From Syntrophaceae bacterium UBA6112 (GTDB lineage: Bacteria; Desulfobacterota; Syntrophia; Syntrophales; UBA5619), in NCBI GenBank assembly GCA_002423465.1, contig DIWG01000056.1, positions 67,431-131,430 on the forward strand: 64,000 nucleotides of DNA. The letters are read 5' to 3'. Positions 9,055 through 17,260 of the stretch are shown piece after piece. How positions within the stretch are numbered: position 1 is the first letter of the stretch; every line of letters begins with the position of its first letter. The position numbers and the translations under genes are program-made. The notes beneath the pieces are model-generated. The model worked only from the letters and a program-made list of their open reading frames with translations, was not told the DNA's origin and did no database searches.

Positions 9055-9744
9055 TTATCCGGGAGGGGGCGTCGGGTGCGGCTCTTCGGGGAGTTCTCCC
9101 TGAAAACCCGGGAGCATGATCCTTTCCACCTGAACGCGCTGCGCCTCGAATTCCGTTTCATCTTCCGTAGGCGTCAGCCGGATCATCTCAGCGAAATGCA
9201 GCCGGACCCGGGAAAATGGTTTGGGCAGCATGAAACGGTCCCAACTGTTGAAATACCAGGCCCGGTCCGCGGAGACGTAAAACGGGACGATCACCGCATC
9301 GGCGGCGTGGGCGATTCGGATGAGCCCGTTCTTGATGACGCCCGCCGGTCCCCGGGGTCCGTCGACGATATGGCCGGCCAGCCCGGTCTGCCGGAGCTTT
9401 TCAATCAGTTCCTTCATGGCATTCACGCCTCCGCGGGAAGATGAGCCGCGCACGGGATCCCAGCCGGTGCGTCTGGCCACGGAGGCGATGATCTCGCCGT
9501 CCTTGCTCCGGGAGATCATCAGCCCCGGCCGATGGGCGCGATAGGTTTGAAAATGGCGGATCGCGGCGAAGAATTGCTGGTGCCAGGTGCAAAGCAGCAC
9601 CCGACCGCCGTTTTGATGATGTTGCATCCAGGGAGCTTCGTTCTCCACCTCCAGGCGAAACGTCCAGGCGTAGGCGCGGACGAATCGGTAGAGAAAGGCG
9701 AGGAACGGCTTCGACATGATGATGATATCGGTTCTTCTGGACAT
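9055..9744 (-). CDS. DUF374-family lysophospholipid acyltransferase-like protein
   Basis: A 229-residue protein of the DUF374 branch of the lysophospholipid acyltransferase superfamily, proteins usually linked to lipid A or phospholipid acylation at the inner membrane. The block RVLLCTWHQQFF (about residues 48-59) holds the His that replaces the usual HxxxxD arrangement; SRSKDGEIIASVARRTGWDPVRGSS and HIVDGPRGPAGVIKNG (about residues 120-135) are the family signatures. An N-terminal hydrophobic segment lies near residues 10-30. Length matches the family (200-240). It lies 134 bases upstream of the glycyl-radical enzyme and is probably a separate transcription unit. The final PHTPPPG tail is proline-rich and probably disordered. 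Confidence 0.82.
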   Translation of the reverse strand: MSRRTDIIIMSKPFLAFLYRFVRAYAWTFRLEVENEAPWMQHHQNGGRVLLCTWHQQFFAAIRHFQTYRAHRPGLMISRSKDGEIIASVARRTGWDPVRGSSSRGGVNAMKELIEKLRQTGLAGHIVDGPRGPAGVIKNGLIRIAHAADAVIVPFYVSADRAWYFNSWDRFMLPKPFSRVRLHFAEMIRLTPTEDETEFEAQRVQVERIMLPGFQGELPEEPHPTPPPG

Positions 9745-10096
9745 GTTCTCTCTTTTCCCGGCTCGTATATCAAGACGCCGCCGGCGGGTTTGGCAAGACC
9801 CTGTGTTCTCAACAAGTGTGGAGTATAGCGGTGCGCCCTCCCTGTGTCAAGGCAGGATAGGGAACGGTTCATTGCCTTGAACCGGTTATGGTTGAAAAGT
9901 TTTTAGAAGGCTAAGGCCGGGCATGGCAGCCCGGCCTTGTTAATGGATCATACACTGCAATGGGTCTTGTCGGACTTCCGGCCTTGATCCTGCCTTACGA
10001 TAGACCTGTCCAATCCGGCAGCGCCCGCGCTTTTGTCTTGCGCCCGCTTCCACTCTTTCGTGCGCTGAAAGACAAATTCCGTCAAGAACAGGCGTC
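9745..10096. other. Intergenic region with a 10-bp inverted repeat
   Basis: A 352-base gap between the acyltransferase start and the end of the fused TRAP permease, both on the minus strand. It contains the hairpin listed separately at 9913-9938. I see no convincing gene; short frames in it lack ribosome-binding sites and family resemblance. Confidence 0.6.
9913..9938 (-). terminator. Hairpin downstream of the TRAP permease gene, possible terminator
   Basis: AAGGCCGGGC, a six-base loop (ATGGCA), then GCCCGGCCTT: a perfect 10-bp stem. It lies ~160 bases past the end of the minus-strand TRAP permease gene and before the acyltransferase start. No clear T-run follows on either strand, so it may be a Rho-assisted terminator or an mRNA-stabilising hairpin. 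Confidence 0.5.
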
Positions 10097-12058
10097 TCAG
10101 TCGTTTTTAATCATTTCCACAGCCGACCCGCGCACGCCGATGATGGGGATCTGCACGTCGAACCGCATCAGGAGATACCCAACCCCGCCCACCGCCAGCC
10201 CGATCCACGCCCATTTTCCTCCCGCCAGCATGACAAGCCCTCCCGCAATGTAGAGAGCCCGCTCGACATAGGTCAGGTGCCGGGACATATAGCCCATGAC
10301 CCCTCCCTGGATGAAGAGCATCGCCGCAAGCCCCCCCACCACCAGCAGTATGATCTCTATGGCGGTTCCTTGCATCAGGTAGGCTGTATTGAACATAAAG
10401 TAGAAGGGGAGCACGAAAGCCGAAGCGGCGAGCCGGATGGAGATCCAGGCCGTGGGAATCCACTTTGCCTCCGCGATCGCCGCCCCCGTGTAGACCGCGA
10501 TGCAGACGGGAGGGGTGAGGCCCGAAAAGACGGCGAAGTAAAAGACGAACAGATGGCTCGCCAGCAGGGGCATGTTGAGGCCGGCCATGGCGGGGATCAG
10601 AACCGCCGCCGCGATGACATAGGCCGCGGTGGTCGTCATTCCCATGCCGAGGATGAGGGCCGTCAGCATGGCCGCTCCCAGCGCAAGGGAGATGTGGGTG
10701 CCCGCCAGCTCGATGATGAGCTGCGAGACCTTCACGCCGAAGCCCGTGAGGGAGATCAGACTTACCGCCACCTGCACGCAGCTCATCATCACCATCAGCC
10801 AGGCGAGCGCCGTGAGGATGGCCCGGAAGTACCCTTCCCAGATGATTTTGATCCGTTCCCAGATCCCCTTGCCGGAGAGAGGCCCCCCGGTCAGGAGAAA
10901 GACGCCCATGGTCACCACCAGGGCCCAGGCGGCGCACATCTGGGGCGGAAGAAGCATCACGAGCAGGACGAGAAGTGTTCCCACCGGCAGGACGAACACC
11001 ATCAGTTGCCGCGGGTGGAATACTTCGCGCACTTTGGGCATCATCTCTTTCGGCATGGTTCCCAGTCCGTACCGGCAGGCCTCGACATAGACCCCCGCCC
11101 CGACGCCGAAGTAGAAGAGGATCGCCGGGAGGATGGCGCCCACCATCACGGTGAGGTAGGGTACGTTCATAAACTCCGCCATGATGAAGGCGCCGGCCCC
11201 CATGATCGGCGGCATGATCTGCCCCCCCGAGCTTGCCGTGGCCTCCACGGCCCCCGCGAAGGGGGGGGGGAATCCCATCCGCTTCATGGTGGGAATCGTG
11301 AAAGCCCCGGTGGTTGCGACATTGGCCACCGCAGAGCCGGAGAGCATGCCGAAAAAGGAACTCGCGATCACGGCGACATGCCCCGGTCCGCCCCGGATCC
11401 TTCCCCCGCCAAGCTTTGCAATATCCATAAAGGTTTTGCCGACTCCCGTGGCGAAGAGCACCGGTCCGAAGATCACGAACAGGGCGATCAGCCGGCTCGT
11501 CATGTCGGTGAGGAGCCCCCATACCCCCTCGGTCATCAGGTAGAGCTGGTAGAGAACCTCTTCCAGACCGAATCCGCCGTGTCCGAACCGGCCGGGGATG
11601 TTCTCCCCGTACAGGGCGTAGAGCAAGAAACCCATAACCAGAAGCGGGATGATGATCCCGAGGGAACGCCGCGTGCCCTCCAGAAGGGCAAGGATCAGCA
11701 CGCTGCCGATGTAGAGCTGGTACATTTCGTACTGGCCGGGGTTCCGGACGATCACCTCCCAGGCGTACATGATGTAGATGCAGGGCGCGAGACTCAGCGC
11801 CAGCAGGATCAGATCCAGCAGGGAGGGAGAGGATTCGGATCCGAACAGGAGTACCCGCATTGCCCCTTTCGCTCTCCTGGCCATTGCGGAGGAGAGGGGG
11901 TAGCTCAGAAACACAATCGCGAGGCCGAAGCTCAGGGAGATGGAGCCCTGGAGGACGGGGTGGAGCGCCACGGTGAGCGCGGTGTACAGAAGAAAGGCGC
12001 TCCAGACGGCGACGAGGATGCTGACGGCAATCTTCCAGAAACCGGTGAGTTGTCTCAT
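10097..12058 (-). CDS. TRAP transporter fused permease (4TM + 12TM)
   Basis: A 653-residue integral membrane protein in which the small (DctQ-like) and large (DctM-like) TRAP permease subunits are joined, the arrangement used with TAXI-type binding proteins. About 16 or more hydrophobic segments span the length. The DctM-like part contains FFGMLSGSAVANVATTGAFTIP (near residue 245) and ATASSGGQIMPPIMGAGAF (near residue 280), the conserved signatures of this family. The binding-protein gene lies upstream on the same strand, with a small lipoprotein gene between them. It would drive sodium- or proton-coupled uptake of a carboxylate or amino acid. Long overlapping frames on the opposite strand here are by-products of GC-rich codon usage. 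Confidence 0.92.
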   Translation of the reverse strand: MRQLTGFWKIAVSILVAVWSAFLLYTALTVALHPVLQGSISLSFGLAIVFLSYPLSSAMARRAKGAMRVLLFGSESSPSLLDLILLALSLAPCIYIMYAWEVIVRNPGQYEMYQLYIGSVLILALLEGTRRSLGIIIPLLVMGFLLYALYGENIPGRFGHGGFGLEEVLYQLYLMTEGVWGLLTDMTSRLIALFVIFGPVLFATGVGKTFMDIAKLGGGRIRGGPGHVAVIASSFFGMLSGSAVANVATTGAFTIPTMKRMGFPPPFAGAVEATASSGGQIMPPIMGAGAFIMAEFMNVPYLTVMVGAILPAILFYFGVGAGVYVEACRYGLGTMPKEMMPKVREVFHPRQLMVFVLPVGTLLVLLVMLLPPQMCAAWALVVTMGVFLLTGGPLSGKGIWERIKIIWEGYFRAILTALAWLMVMMSCVQVAVSLISLTGFGVKVSQLIIELAGTHISLALGAAMLTALILGMGMTTTAAYVIAAAVLIPAMAGLNMPLLASHLFVFYFAVFSGLTPPVCIAVYTGAAIAEAKWIPTAWISIRLAASAFVLPFYFMFNTAYLMQGTAIEIILLVVGGLAAMLFIQGGVMGYMSRHLTYVERALYIAGGLVMLAGGKWAWIGLAVGGVGYLLMRFDVQIPIIGVRGSAVEMIKND

Positions 12059-12100
12059 ACGGGATCCTTTCTCGTTTCAAGCTCTTCGGGTCATATTCCC

Positions 12101-12166
12101 CGAAGCTTGCTTCGATTAGAGGGAAGCCAACAACCATGGGACACCCCGCAGCTTGCTGTGAGGTGT
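12101..12166. repeat. Two CAGCTTGC-type palindromic repeats
   Basis: A short hairpin CGAAGCTTGCTTCG (12101-12114), followed by ACACCCCGCAGC-TTG-CTGTGAGGTGT (12141-12166), an imperfect hairpin. The core CCCCGCAGCTTGC recurs at 35246-35266 and, in a degenerate form, at 35316-35333. The copies sit between co-directional genes, here between the lipoprotein and the permease of the TAXI-TRAP system, and could act as mRNA-processing or stability elements. Confidence 0.5.
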
Positions 12167-12183
12167 CTCATGGACGGAGGGGG

Positions 12184-12579
12184 TCATTTTTTGGGTATGA
12201 CCGTCAGCGAAGCTTTGGCCTCGCTTCCCTGGTTTCCGCTGGCCTCGACGGCATAGTTGCCCGGTTTTGCCCGCACATAGATCGCCGTTTTCGCCGTGAA
12301 GGCGCCGTGGGCATTGGCCTTGATCACATCCACTTTCTCGGTTCCCAGGCCGACCTTCTCCCCTGCTCCGACCACCATGACAATGTCGATCTCCTCGCCG
12401 GGTTTGAATCCGGTTCCGTAAATCGTGATTTTGGCTGATGCTTTTCCGCTATCAGGGGTGATAAAGATCTTTGGCACTTCGGTGGTTTTGGTTGCTGTGG
12501 TTCCCGCGGCACAGCCCAGGATCAGACAAGCCGATACCGCAATGATTCCGATCCAACATGCATATCGAAAGCGCTTCAT
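12184..12579 (-). CDS. Small secreted lipoprotein between TRAP genes
   Basis: A 131-residue protein with a lipoprotein signal: basic start MKRFRYACW, hydrophobic core and lipobox LILGC with Cys near residue 23. The mature part is one beta-rich domain (IFITPDSGKASAKITIYGTGFKPGEEIDIVM) resembling an IPT/TIG or Ig-like fold that begins with a PxSG/GTGF pattern. The start at 12577-12579 has a strong GGGAGGG site; an upstream Met in the same frame is disfavoured. It lies between the TAXI binding protein and the fused permease on the same strand. Its role is unknown; a periplasmic helper that tethers ligand or binding protein near the permease is a guess from position. Confidence 0.65.
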   Translation of the reverse strand: MKRFRYACWIGIIAVSACLILGCAAGTTATKTTEVPKIFITPDSGKASAKITIYGTGFKPGEEIDIVMVVGAGEKVGLGTEKVDVIKANAHGAFTAKTAIYVRAKPGNYAVEASGNQGSEAKASLTVIPKK

Positions 12580-12610
12580 GAGCAAACCCTCCCTTTCTTG
12601 CTTTATCATT

Positions 12611-13591
12611 TCATTTCGGAGGCAACAATTTCGCGGGCACCTTCACCTTCAGGGTCTCCTCGTAGAACTTCAACGCGCCCGGGTGAAACGGCACTCTCAG
12701 ATCGAAGTCCAGGGCCATCTTGTACATCTCCTCGAAACGACCCTCCTTGAGGGTCGCCAGGGCGTTGAGTTCCTTCCTGTGATCGTAGACCGCCTTGATG
12801 ATCTTGAAGACGACATCGGTGGGGATGTCTTTGTGAACGAAGTCGCTCACCACATAGGCGTAGCTGATCTGCTCCTTCGGCGTGGCCTTGAAGAGCCCCG
12901 CGGGAATCGGCATCAACAGGCCGTGCGCCGGATATTTTGCATTCATTTTGTCAATGTAGTTTTTGTTGACGGGGATGATGTTGATCTCCATGGCGGATTC
13001 GAGGTCCAGGATCGCGGCATCCTTGAATCCCGCCTTGAACCACCCCTTCACGCTGCCCGATTTCATTGCGTCCACGCTGGCGGAGATCCCCATGAGCTTG
13101 TAGTCCGGCTTGATGCCGAGCGCATCGAAGAAGAGCTCGATGATGCGCCCCGAGGTTGTTCCGGGATTCATCGCGAAGGGAACGCCGTTGAAACCTTCGA
13201 GGGTGTTGATTCCGCTCTTTTTGCTGGAGATGATGTGGATCGGCGTCACATACCCCCCCCAGAGAGAACGCAGGGTGGGATTCGGTTTCTTGAAGTCGAT
13301 GATCCCTTGGTAGCTCGCGAAGGCCGCCGCCGCGCTTGCGGGACCCAGGTGGATGAATTTCTTCTCGATCCGGGCAAGGTTCTCGATGAACCCGCCGGTT
13401 TCCACCACGGTCAGATCGATTTCACCCGGATAGGCGCGGTTCACGATGCCGGCCATGGTGACCGTGTTCGCGTAGAGGCCCGACCCCACGCTGGTGGACC
13501 CCCATTTGAGTTTCATCTTGGCCGCATCGGCCGCACCGCACATGCACAAGATCAAAGCCGCAGTCAACATCACAAGCATCCCTCTCTTCAT
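12611..13591 (-). CDS. TAXI-family TRAP transporter solute-binding protein
   Basis: A 326-residue periplasmic binding protein of the TAXI family (TRAP-associated extracytoplasmic immunogenic). A signal peptide covers ~22 residues, ending near AADA. The mature protein starts KLKWGSTSVGSGLYANTVTMAGIVNR, the usual opening with a GS(T)S-GxxYxxG-like ligand loop, and continues with VVETGGFIENLARIE. PFAMNPGTTSGRIIELFFDALGI is the second signature. The start (13589-13591) follows AGGAGGG. It is the first gene of a three-gene unit with the lipoprotein (32 bases downstream) and the fused permease. TAXI systems often carry glutamate or dicarboxylates, but the ligand here is unknown. Confidence 0.88.
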   Translation of the reverse strand: MKRGMLVMLTAALILCMCGAADAAKMKLKWGSTSVGSGLYANTVTMAGIVNRAYPGEIDLTVVETGGFIENLARIEKKFIHLGPASAAAAFASYQGIIDFKKPNPTLRSLWGGYVTPIHIISSKKSGINTLEGFNGVPFAMNPGTTSGRIIELFFDALGIKPDYKLMGISASVDAMKSGSVKGWFKAGFKDAAILDLESAMEINIIPVNKNYIDKMNAKYPAHGLLMPIPAGLFKATPKEQISYAYVVSDFVHKDIPTDVVFKIIKAVYDHRKELNALATLKEGRFEEMYKMALDFDLRVPFHPGALKFYEETLKVKVPAKLLPPK

Positions 13592-14116
13592 TACAGACCC
13601 TCCTTTCATTGGTTGGCAGGCACCTTCTTTCCGCCCGTCCCTGCGCTTCCGCAACCGGGCGGCGGTTTCCTCCGCACATTCTTCTGCCGCACTGGCCCGG
13701 GAAATCCAGTTTTCGGCGATCACTTCCCGAGTGATGGGTCATGGAAATCGGAAAAAATGGGGAGAAATGCCCGTCTTTCCCTCCCGCAAGCAGGTGGCAA
13801 GGAATGACGAAAAGCCGACATTTTTCCCATTGTCAGCGAACGGTTTACGATCGAATAGCTGAACCAAGGAAGGCAAGATACGTTCTTCTCCGCCTCTCCT
13901 TTTCTGAAAAAAACGGTCGGAGGCTTTTTCAAGTCTTGCCGTTTGGATGTCAGATCAAGAATGCAGAGCGATAAGAACGGAGCGTGAGATCGCGGTGTGG
14001 TGAAGGGAGGCTGGAGCGGTTTTCGTCTTCCGGACCCGAGGATGAACGCCCGTGGCGGGAAATGGACCGGTCGACAACGGGAACTCCGTCCCTCCTCGAC
14101 GGAGATCCGTTATGAC

Positions 14117-14129
14117 ATGTGTTGCACAT
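14117..14129. promoter_or_regulatory. ATGTG-TTG-CACAT palindrome, possible operator
   Basis: A 5-bp-arm dyad (ATGTGTTGCACAT) centred ~60 bases upstream of the -35 box of the sugar-acid operon. The TGT-N5-ACA spacing resembles sites bound by GntR-family or CRP-like regulators. No regulator gene is adjacent in the window. Assignment is by position and symmetry only. Confidence 0.35.
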
Positions 14130-14180
14130 ATAGAATTATGCCATTTAGGAAGTCAAGGAAAAAGTGCATAATAATATACC

Positions 14181-14209
14181 TTGACAAGCAATAACAGCCT
14201 CCCTATACT
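14181..14209 (+). promoter_or_regulatory. Sigma-70-type promoter of the sugar-acid TRAP operon
   Basis: A consensus -35 TTGACA (14181-14186), a 17-base spacer and a near-consensus -10 TATACT (14204-14209). It would give a start of transcription near 14216 and a leader of ~55 bases before the dctP start. The dyad at 14117-14129 lies upstream. Confidence 0.75.
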
Positions 14210-14270
14210 TCGACCCGAAAAGCAATATGTCATCAAAAAACAAACAAAATCAGACAAAGAGGAGGGTCAC

Positions 14271-15248
14271 ATGCGAACACGTGTAATCGGAGCGTTGGTG
14301 GTCCTGCTGGCTTTGGCGGTGGCCATGCCGGCCGCGGCCCAGACTAAACTGAAGTTCGCCCATGTATATGAGACGTCCGAGGCGTTCCACGTCGAGGCGC
14401 TCTGGGCGGCGAAAGAGATCGCCAAACGGACGAACAACAAGTACCAGATCGATGTTTTTCCAGCGTCCGCGCTGGGCAACGAACAGCAGATCTCCCAGGC
14501 ACTGCCTCTCGGTACCATCGACATGGCGTATCTCGGCGCCTCCTTCGTGGGGGCCATCTACAAGCCCATTTCCATTGTAAACGCTCCCTATATCTGGCGG
14601 GACATTGCGCACCACACGGCCTTCAGCAAAAGTCCGCTCTTGGGCGAGCTGATGGACGGATACTTCAAGCAGACCAAGAACAAGATCGTGGCCGTCACCT
14701 ACTACGGCGCCCGTCACACCACGGCCAACAAGGCCCTCAGGACGCCGGCGGACATGAAAGGGATGAAGCTGCGCGTCCCGCAGGCCCCCATGTATATGAT
14801 GTTCGCCAAGGCGGTCGGCGCCAACCCCACGCCCATCGCCTTCGCCGAGGTGTATCTGGCCCTGCAGAACGGAACCGTGGATGGGCAGGAGAACCCGCTG
14901 CCGACCATCCAGGCCAAGAAGTTCTACGAGGTGCAGTCGCACATCAACCTGACCGGCCACATCCTGGACAACCTGACCACGACGATCTCCTCCGGCCTCT
15001 GGAACAAGCTGACCCCGGCGGAACGCGAGATCTTCGATGCCGTCTACAAGCAGGCCGCTGCAAGGGCCGGCGCCAGCATCCGCGAATCCGAGGCCAAACT
15101 GGTCGACTGGTTCAAACAGCAGGGCAAGACGGTGGTCACCCCCGACCTCAAGGCCTTCCGCGAGGCGGCGCTCAAGATCCACAACGACGCCTCCCTCGGG
15201 GCCGTCTGGACCAGGGATCTGTACGACCGCATCCAGGCCCTGAAGTAG
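14271..15248 (+). CDS. dctP: TRAP transporter solute-binding protein, DctP family
   Basis: A 325-residue periplasmic binding protein. Signal peptide ~24 residues (MRTRVIGALVV..., cut after AAAQ). The mature start TKLKFAHVYETSEAFHVEALWAAKEI and the segments FPASALGNEQQISQALPLGTIDM and GTVDGQENPLPTI (about residues 203-215) are DctP hallmarks; the Arg of MKLRVPQAP normally salt-bridges the substrate carboxylate. The start ATG follows GAGGAGGGTCAC; an in-frame ATG 30 codons earlier overlaps the promoter and is rejected. First gene of dctPQM-uxaA-dehydrogenase, so the ligand is probably a sugar acid (uronate or aldonate). Confidence 0.93.
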   Translation: MRTRVIGALVVLLALAVAMPAAAQTKLKFAHVYETSEAFHVEALWAAKEIAKRTNNKYQIDVFPASALGNEQQISQALPLGTIDMAYLGASFVGAIYKPISIVNAPYIWRDIAHHTAFSKSPLLGELMDGYFKQTKNKIVAVTYYGARHTTANKALRTPADMKGMKLRVPQAPMYMMFAKAVGANPTPIAFAEVYLALQNGTVDGQENPLPTIQAKKFYEVQSHINLTGHILDNLTTTISSGLWNKLTPAEREIFDAVYKQAAARAGASIRESEAKLVDWFKQQGKTVVTPDLKAFREAALKIHNDASLGAVWTRDLYDRIQALK

Positions 15249-15370
15249 CATCGCTCCGGACGCAGTCACGCGGCTCGCGCGCCATCCCGAAGTTCGACGC
15301 GCGCGCCGCACACGTTTCCGCACCAAGACCAATCAGACGGTCGGCCCGAGCCGTCCGGGGACAAATCTCC

Positions 15371-15940
15371 ATGAAGGATGACGACTATATCGGCCCGAAT
15401 CTCGGCGAGGCCGCCATCGGCGTCATGGATGACGAGGCCGAGCCGGACCTTTCGGACTACCGGATCGAGGACTGGGTGACTCTGGCCTTCTTCTGGGCCA
15501 TGGCCATCATCGTCTTCCTCCAGTTCTTCACCCGCTACGTTCTAAACGACTCGCTGGCCTGGACCGAGGAGATCGCCCGATACCTCCTGATGTGCGTAGG
15601 GTTCCTCGGCGGCTCCCTGGCGGTTCGGCGCTACAGCCACATCCACGTGGAGTTCCTGTACCTGTACATGCCGGGCTGGATGGCCCGCGCCCTGTCGCCC
15701 CTCGTGGATATGATCCGTATTGTCTTTTTCGCCTATGCAACCTGGCTCTGCTGGCTGATCACCAAAATCATGCGGACCCAGCCCATGGTGGTCATCGACT
15801 GGCCCATGAGCATCGTCTACGGAATCTGCACGCTGGGCCTGGCCTTCATGACCCTCCGGTCGATCCAAGTGGCATTGAAGAACCGGCGGACGGGGTCTAG
15901 CCCGCTCCTCAAGGTGCGGGAGGAGGGGCGGCACCAATGA
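15371..15940 (+). CDS. dctQ: TRAP transporter small permease, DctQ family
   Basis: A 189-residue inner-membrane protein with four predicted membrane segments. The first begins near residue 38 (LAFFWAMAIIVFLQFFTRY); LNDSLAWTEEIARYLLMCVGFLGGS is the conserved DctQ signature. It has a long acidic N-terminal extension (MKDDDYIGPNLGEAAIGVMDDEAEPD) that is cytoplasmic and not usual for the family. The stop overlaps the dctM start by four bases, indicating translational coupling. Pairs with the large permease and the upstream binding protein. Confidence 0.9.
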   Translation: MKDDDYIGPNLGEAAIGVMDDEAEPDLSDYRIEDWVTLAFFWAMAIIVFLQFFTRYVLNDSLAWTEEIARYLLMCVGFLGGSLAVRRYSHIHVEFLYLYMPGWMARALSPLVDMIRIVFFAYATWLCWLITKIMRTQPMVVIDWPMSIVYGICTLGLAFMTLRSIQVALKNRRTGSSPLLKVREEGRHQ

Positions 15941-17217
15941 TCACGTTCGCGCTCATCGGCGGCTTCCTGCTCCTGCTGGTCATCGGGGTGCCGGTGGCCA
16001 TCTCGCTTGCGGGCTCATCGCTCATCTACGTCATGCTGGAAGGGGTGCAGCCCCATCTGGTCGTCCTGCACCGGATGATCGGCGGCATCGATTCGTTTCC
16101 CCTGCTGGCCATCCCTTTTTTCATCATGGCCGGGAGTCTGATGAACTCCGGCGGCATCACGAATCGCATCTACGACTTTGCCCTGGCGCTGGTGGGCTGG
16201 CTCAAGGGCGGGCTCGGCCATGTGAACGTGGTGGGATCGGTCATCTTCGCCGGAATGTCGGGGACGGCGGTGGCGGATGCGGGCGGACTCGGCAACATCG
16301 AGATCAAGGCCATGCGCGACCACGGCTACAGCGTGGACTTCGCCGTGGGGCTCACAGGGGCTTCCTCGACCATCGGCCCCATCATTCCCCCCTCGCTTCC
16401 CTTCGTGATCTACGGCGTCATGGCCAACACCTCCATCGGGAAACTCTTCGCGGCGGGCGTCATTCCGGGGCTGGTCATGGCGCTGACCATGATGATCATG
16501 GTCACCTACTACGCCCATACCCGCGGCTGGCACCGGGACGCCCGATTCTCCATCATTGCCCTCTGGCGGACGTTCCAGCGGGCCTTTCTGCCGCTCCTGA
16601 CGCCCATCATCCTGGTGGGAGGGATGACCACCGGCGTTTTCACCCCCACCGAGGCGGCCATCGCCGCCACCGTCTACGCCATCTTCCTGGGGATGGCGGT
16701 GTACCGGACGCTGTCGCTCAAGAAACTCATCAAAGTGAGCCTGGAGACGGCGGAGACCACGGCCCTCATCCTGCTGATCGTGGCCGGGGCCTCCATCTTC
16801 GGATACCTGATCACGCTGACGAAGGTCACGGACCATGTGTCCGCGCTTGTCCTCTCCGTCACCACAACGCCCTGGATGGTCCTGCTGATGGTGAACATCT
16901 TCCTGCTCATCGTCGGCTGCTTCATGGAGACGATCGCCGCCATCACAATCCTGGTGCCGGTGCTCCTGCCGTTGATGGACAAGATCGGCGTGGATCCGGT
17001 CCACTTCGGCCTGGTCATGGTGCTGAACCTGATGATCGGCCTGCTCACGCCGCCGGTGGGGATGGTCCTCTATATCCTGGCCCGGGTGTCGGGAATCTCC
17101 TTTGAGCGGACGACCAAGGCATGTCTGCCCTTCATGATCCCGCTGCTGATCAGCATGGCCCTGGTCACCTACTGGCCGGCCATGGTCATGTACCTGCCGA
17201 ACCTGTTCTACAAGTAG
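15937..17217 (+). CDS. dctM: TRAP transporter large permease, DctM family
   Basis: A 426-residue permease with about 12 hydrophobic segments. Signatures include FIMAGSLMNSGGITNRIYDF, MSGTAVADAGGLGNIEIKAM (near residue 105), and ASSTIGPIIPPSLPFVIYG, which match DctM proteins. The C-terminal half carries FMETIAAITILVPVLLPLM and NLMIGLLTPPVGMVLY. Start overlaps the dctQ stop (ATGA-type). With dctP and dctQ it forms a complete ion-coupled uptake system, followed 43 bases later by altronate dehydratase. Confidence 0.94.
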   Translation: MITFALIGGFLLLLVIGVPVAISLAGSSLIYVMLEGVQPHLVVLHRMIGGIDSFPLLAIPFFIMAGSLMNSGGITNRIYDFALALVGWLKGGLGHVNVVGSVIFAGMSGTAVADAGGLGNIEIKAMRDHGYSVDFAVGLTGASSTIGPIIPPSLPFVIYGVMANTSIGKLFAAGVIPGLVMALTMMIMVTYYAHTRGWHRDARFSIIALWRTFQRAFLPLLTPIILVGGMTTGVFTPTEAAIAATVYAIFLGMAVYRTLSLKKLIKVSLETAETTALILLIVAGASIFGYLITLTKVTDHVSALVLSVTTTPWMVLLMVNIFLLIVGCFMETIAAITILVPVLLPLMDKIGVDPVHFGLVMVLNLMIGLLTPPVGMVLYILARVSGISFERTTKACLPFMIPLLISMALVTYWPAMVMYLPNLFYK

Positions 17218-17260
17218 CGCGTAAACCTCCGCTTCACACGAAACGGGAAATTAAAAAAAA

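Larger units (their letters stand above)
13592..14270. other. Divergent control region between two TRAP operons
   Basis: 679 bases separate the divergent TAXI-TRAP and DctPQM operons. The right half holds the palindrome and promoter listed separately. The left part shows only short frames without ribosome-binding sites or family signatures, which I do not call genes. Confidence 0.6.

Noticed and set aside
10107..12256. Long frames on both strands over the TRAP permease
   Set aside because: They are low-complexity (Gly/Arg/His-rich) translations in the wrong frame or strand of a clear permease gene; no ribosome-binding sites or families.
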